This document shows positions 61,460 through 64,000 of a stretch of DNA of 64,000 nt, one piece after another. Position 1 is the stretch's first letter, and every line of letters begins with the position of its first letter. Location of the stretch: contig NZ_FQUX01000001.1 of the NCBI RefSeq assembly GCF_900129275.1, forward strand, positions 1,178,001 to 1,242,000, in the 5' to 3' direction. Source of the stretch: Arenibacter palladensis. Lineage in GTDB: Bacteria; Bacteroidota; Bacteroidia; Flavobacteriales; Flavobacteriaceae. Under the pieces are notes generated by a model, which worked only from the letters and a program-made list of their open reading frames with translations, did no database searches and was not told where the DNA came from. The position numbers and the translations under genes are program-made.

Positions 61460-63016
61460 ATGAACATACAAAAATATATGAAACCCGTTTTCGGCTCCAT
61501 ATTTGTATTGGTAGGCCTTGTTGGCTGTACCAATCTGGAGATAGAAGAAACGGATTCGATCATAAGTACAGCAACCGATGGCGGCTTTACACCAGTGGCC
61601 AATCCGGCTTCGTCCCTTAGTGACCTTTACAACAAAGTGGGGGGCGATTTTGCAACTCAGGAAACCATGTACGCCATGTCCGAAGTTACTACGGATGAGC
61701 TGTTGATACCAACCCGTGGAACTGACTGGGGCGATAATGGGATATGGAGACAGTTGCATACCCATACCTGGACCCCTGCGCATTTATTTATTAAAAATGC
61801 ATGGAACAATTTAAATCAGAATGTATTTAGGGCTTCCGAGATTATAGAAAGTAATCCGGATGCGGCAGTTTTGGCTGAAGCAAAATATCTAAGAGCCTTC
61901 AATATGTTTTTTCTGATGGACTTTTTTGGTTCCGTACCCTTTAGGGAAGTGGATGAAGGTCCAGAAGTTAACCCAAGAGTGTTGACCAGAAGTGAGGCTT
62001 TTAGCTTTGTGGAGTCCGATTTGTTGGCAGCATTGCCGGGATTGCCCGATGGTAGTCCAGGAACCGCCAACACAGGAACTGCTACAAAGGCGGCGGCAAA
62101 TTTTCTTTTGGCCAAAATATACCTTAATTCCCATATCTATAATGGCGGTGCTGTTGAGGACGCCAATATGCAAAAAGTAATAGACGCTGTGGACGATATA
62201 GCGGCTTTGGGATTTGGAATAGAAACGGGGTATTTTCAAATATTCGAATCCTCGGATGATAACGAGACCATTTTCTTTCTGAATAGCGATATTGGGGCAA
62301 GGATATGGAATAGTATGCATTACAATATGAACTCTCCCGATAATACCGGTGGTGGCTGGAACGGTTTTTCCACCCTTGCTGAATTCTATGACTCTTTTGA
62401 AGGTGATCCCAACTCCAATTATGTGGGCGATGGCCAAGAAGAAAGAAGAGGTTGGGTACCCGATGCTTCCAATGCCGACAATGTTAACTTAGGTCTTGGA
62501 TATGGCTTTTTAATCAATCAGCAGTACAATGAAGACGGTACTAAATTGAAAAATAGACAGGGAGGCGATCTAATATTGAAAAAGGAATTGACTTCCTTGG
62601 TAGGAAATGGAGAAGCTGATGGGATCAGAATTCTTAAGTACCATCCAAATGATGGGGGTGAAATTAACTCTTTTAGAAAGCACCAGATTCTTTTTAGATA
62701 TTCCGATGCCCATTTGATGAAGGCCGAGGCCATGATGCGTATGGGAGAAGATATTACTTCAATGGTCAATGAATTGCGACAAGCTAGGACCAATACGCCG
62801 GATTTGTCCAATGTTACAGAAGATGTATTATTGGCAGAACGCGGAAGGGAGCTTTATATAGAATTCTGGAGAAGGAACGATTTGGTACGATTTGATAAAT
62901 TTACCGCTCCTTGGGGTCTTAAGGAGGTAAGTGGAGATCCTAATTTAAATCTATTCCCCATACCGGAAACCGCATTGCTTTCCAACCCTAATTTGGTTCA
63001 GAACCCAGGGTACTAA
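61460..63016 (+). CDS. SusD/RagB-like surface lipoprotein
   Basis: The 518-residue lipoprotein has the signal MNIQKYMKPVFGSIFVLVGL with lipidated Cys in LVGC. SusD-family helix pairs are visible (AKYLRAFNMFFLMDFFGSVPFREV, in parts) with the C-terminal RGRELYIEFWRRNDLVRFDKF block. It is the glycan-binding lid of the SusC channel. The gene is followed by a strong terminator; no susE or susF surface proteins follow, unlike the Bacteroides starch locus. Confidence 0.95.
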   Translation: MNIQKYMKPVFGSIFVLVGLVGCTNLEIEETDSIISTATDGGFTPVANPASSLSDLYNKVGGDFATQETMYAMSEVTTDELLIPTRGTDWGDNGIWRQLHTHTWTPAHLFIKNAWNNLNQNVFRASEIIESNPDAAVLAEAKYLRAFNMFFLMDFFGSVPFREVDEGPEVNPRVLTRSEAFSFVESDLLAALPGLPDGSPGTANTGTATKAAANFLLAKIYLNSHIYNGGAVEDANMQKVIDAVDDIAALGFGIETGYFQIFESSDDNETIFFLNSDIGARIWNSMHYNMNSPDNTGGGWNGFSTLAEFYDSFEGDPNSNYVGDGQEERRGWVPDASNADNVNLGLGYGFLINQQYNEDGTKLKNRQGGDLILKKELTSLVGNGEADGIRILKYHPNDGGEINSFRKHQILFRYSDAHLMKAEAMMRMGEDITSMVNELRQARTNTPDLSNVTEDVLLAERGRELYIEFWRRNDLVRFDKFTAPWGLKEVSGDPNLNLFPIPETALLSNPNLVQNPGY

Positions 63017-63040
63017 AAATTTAGTTTGGTTATATATTAA

Positions 63041-63075
63041 AAGAGGGCTGTTCACTGAACAGCCCTCTTTTTTAT
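63041..63075. terminator. Strong intrinsic terminator after susD
   Basis: AAGAGGGCTGTTCA (63041-63054) pairs perfectly with TGAACAGCCCTCTT (63056-63069), followed by a T-run. The A-run on the left makes it work for the convergent symporter gene as well. Confidence 0.88.
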
Positions 63076-63107
63076 TTGATATAGGTGTTTGGTGCTATAG
63101 CGAAGAA

Positions 63108-64000
63108 TTATTTAGCAAAATAAATATATATCCCTACTACTATTACACATATGGCAATCCCTACATGGTTTACATATTTATAAGGTTCAATGGAAACTTG
63201 TTTGGTGTATTCCAATTCAAAGGCTTCTTTTCTAGGGTAAAATTTGCCTATAAGAAGCATTATCGCGGCATTGGTCACAAACAAAATAGCCATAATGTGC
63301 AAAAAGTGTGGATAGGCATCGGCCTCTATTAATTTCAATGCGGCAGAGTCCGTAATGCCAGAGGCCTTGGCCGATTCCAGGGCACTGTCAACAAATTTCC
63401 CCTTAAGGATAAACTGACTTATAATATATAATAATGATCCTGAAAAAATGCCTATTTTGGCAGCTATGGCAGGTACTCTCTTGGTTAAATAGCCTACTAC
63501 AATAATGGTGAATATAGGAATACTATATATTCCGTTTATCTCCTGTAAGTAATTGAACAGACTACCCGCATTGGCGATCATTGGTGCAATGAACATGGCG
63601 GCCAGTGCCAAGCAGATACCAAATATCTTTCCGTATTTAACCACTGTTTTTTCTGGGGCTTCTTTATTAATATGCTGTTTGTAGATATCTATTCCGAACA
63701 AGGTTACCGAACTGTTGAGCACACTGTTAAAGGAACTTAAAATGGCCCCGAACAAGACAGCTGCAAAAAATCCAACCAAAGGTTTTGGCAATACCGCACG
63801 TACCAATTCTGGATAGGCAAGGTCACTTGACGCCAAACCACCATCAAAATAATAATAGGCGATCATACCTGGCAATACCAAAATTAAGGGTCCAAGAATC
63901 TTTAGAAAGGAAGCCAACAAAAGCCCTTTTTGACCCTCGGCCAAATTTTTGGCTCCCAAGGCCCTTTGTATAATTTGTTGGTTGGTACCCCAATAGAAAA
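63108..64000 (-). CDS. Sodium/solute symporter (SSS family), 5' end outside window
   Basis: Only the C-terminal portion is seen. The frame stays open to the right edge, and the residues before the Met at 63959 (FYWGTNQQIIQRALGAKN) match the conserved SGLT motif, so the true start is outside. About eight membrane segments are visible. It is probably a sugar/sodium symporter that brings the product of the SusCD system across the inner membrane. Substrate is inferred from context only. Confidence 0.85.
   Translation of the reverse strand, partial: FYWGTNQQIIQRALGAKNLAEGQKGLLLASFLKILGPLILVLPGMIAYYYFDGGLASSDLAYPELVRAVLPKPLVGFFAAVLFGAILSSFNSVLNSSVTLFGIDIYKQHINKEAPEKTVVKYGKIFGICLALAAMFIAPMIANAGSLFNYLQEINGIYSIPIFTIIVVGYLTKRVPAIAAKIGIFSGSLLYIISQFILKGKFVDSALESAKASGITDSAALKLIEADAYPHFLHIMAILFVTNAAIMLLIGKFYPRKEAFELEYTKQVSIEPYKYVNHVGIAICVIVVGIYIYFAK

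Overview
The window looks like a chromosome segment from a marine-type member of the Flavobacteriaceae (Bacteroidota). The evidence is a SusC/SusD pair, -7 promoter boxes of the TAnnTTTG type, an arginine cluster with a Bacteroidota-type acylornithine carbamoyltransferase and a proC-argD-proA-proB block inside it, a mevalonate pathway, and almost no Shine-Dalgarno sequences. There are no rRNA or tRNA genes, no CRISPR array, no integrase and no prophage genes.

Layout. 1-8.4 kb: a truncated lipoprotein gene, then a PhoB/PhoR-like two-component pair, an FAD/NAD(P) oxidoreductase with a membrane 4Fe-4S protein, and two glycosyltransferases, followed by a third membrane sugar transferase at 9.1-10.5 kb. 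10.5-23.5 kb: the arginine/proline cluster (GNAT, argG, argC, proC, argD, proA, proB, argF', argB, argE, argH). It is preceded by a 27-codon leader ORF with three consecutive Arg codons before its stop, and is split between argF' and argB by a 1.5 kb array of structured repeats that encloses a DUF559 endonuclease-like gene. 23.5-33 kb: an AT-rich accessory island on the minus strand. It consists of three units, each bounded by its own matched inverted end boxes and separated by attC-like hairpins: an MTHFR-like gene; a DUF262 plus putative AbiC pair; and a four-gene operon of a STAND/NACHT-like NTPase, two paralogous small proteins and a radical SAM/SPASM enzyme. This four-gene operon is the best candidate for an undescribed system. 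33-46 kb: ordinary genes (metallophosphoesterase, class D beta-lactamase, DJ-1/PfpI, DinB, Crp, MDR dehydrogenase, BNR-repeat protein, GNAT, pseudouridine synthase, UbiA prenyltransferase, mevalonate kinase, diphosphomevalonate decarboxylase, TspO). 46.5-51.6 kb: DUF1697, then glycerol uptake and use (glpK, glpF, a glycerophosphodiesterase) with an HI0933-type flavoprotein. 51.6-64 kb: an alpha-glucan/maltose utilisation locus (GH13, GH65 phosphorylase, pgmB, LacI regulator, divergent SusC/SusD, and a truncated sodium/solute symporter).

Several repeat classes fill the long intergenic gaps: cruciform-like A/B/C units around the DUF559 gene, G-rich hairpins (D), nested small palindromes, degenerate 7-bp-period arrays that often begin right at a stop codon, and a two-copy 230-260 bp element with conserved ends and a variable hairpin middle. 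Functions are assigned from motifs read in the sequence and from family knowledge; no database search was possible.
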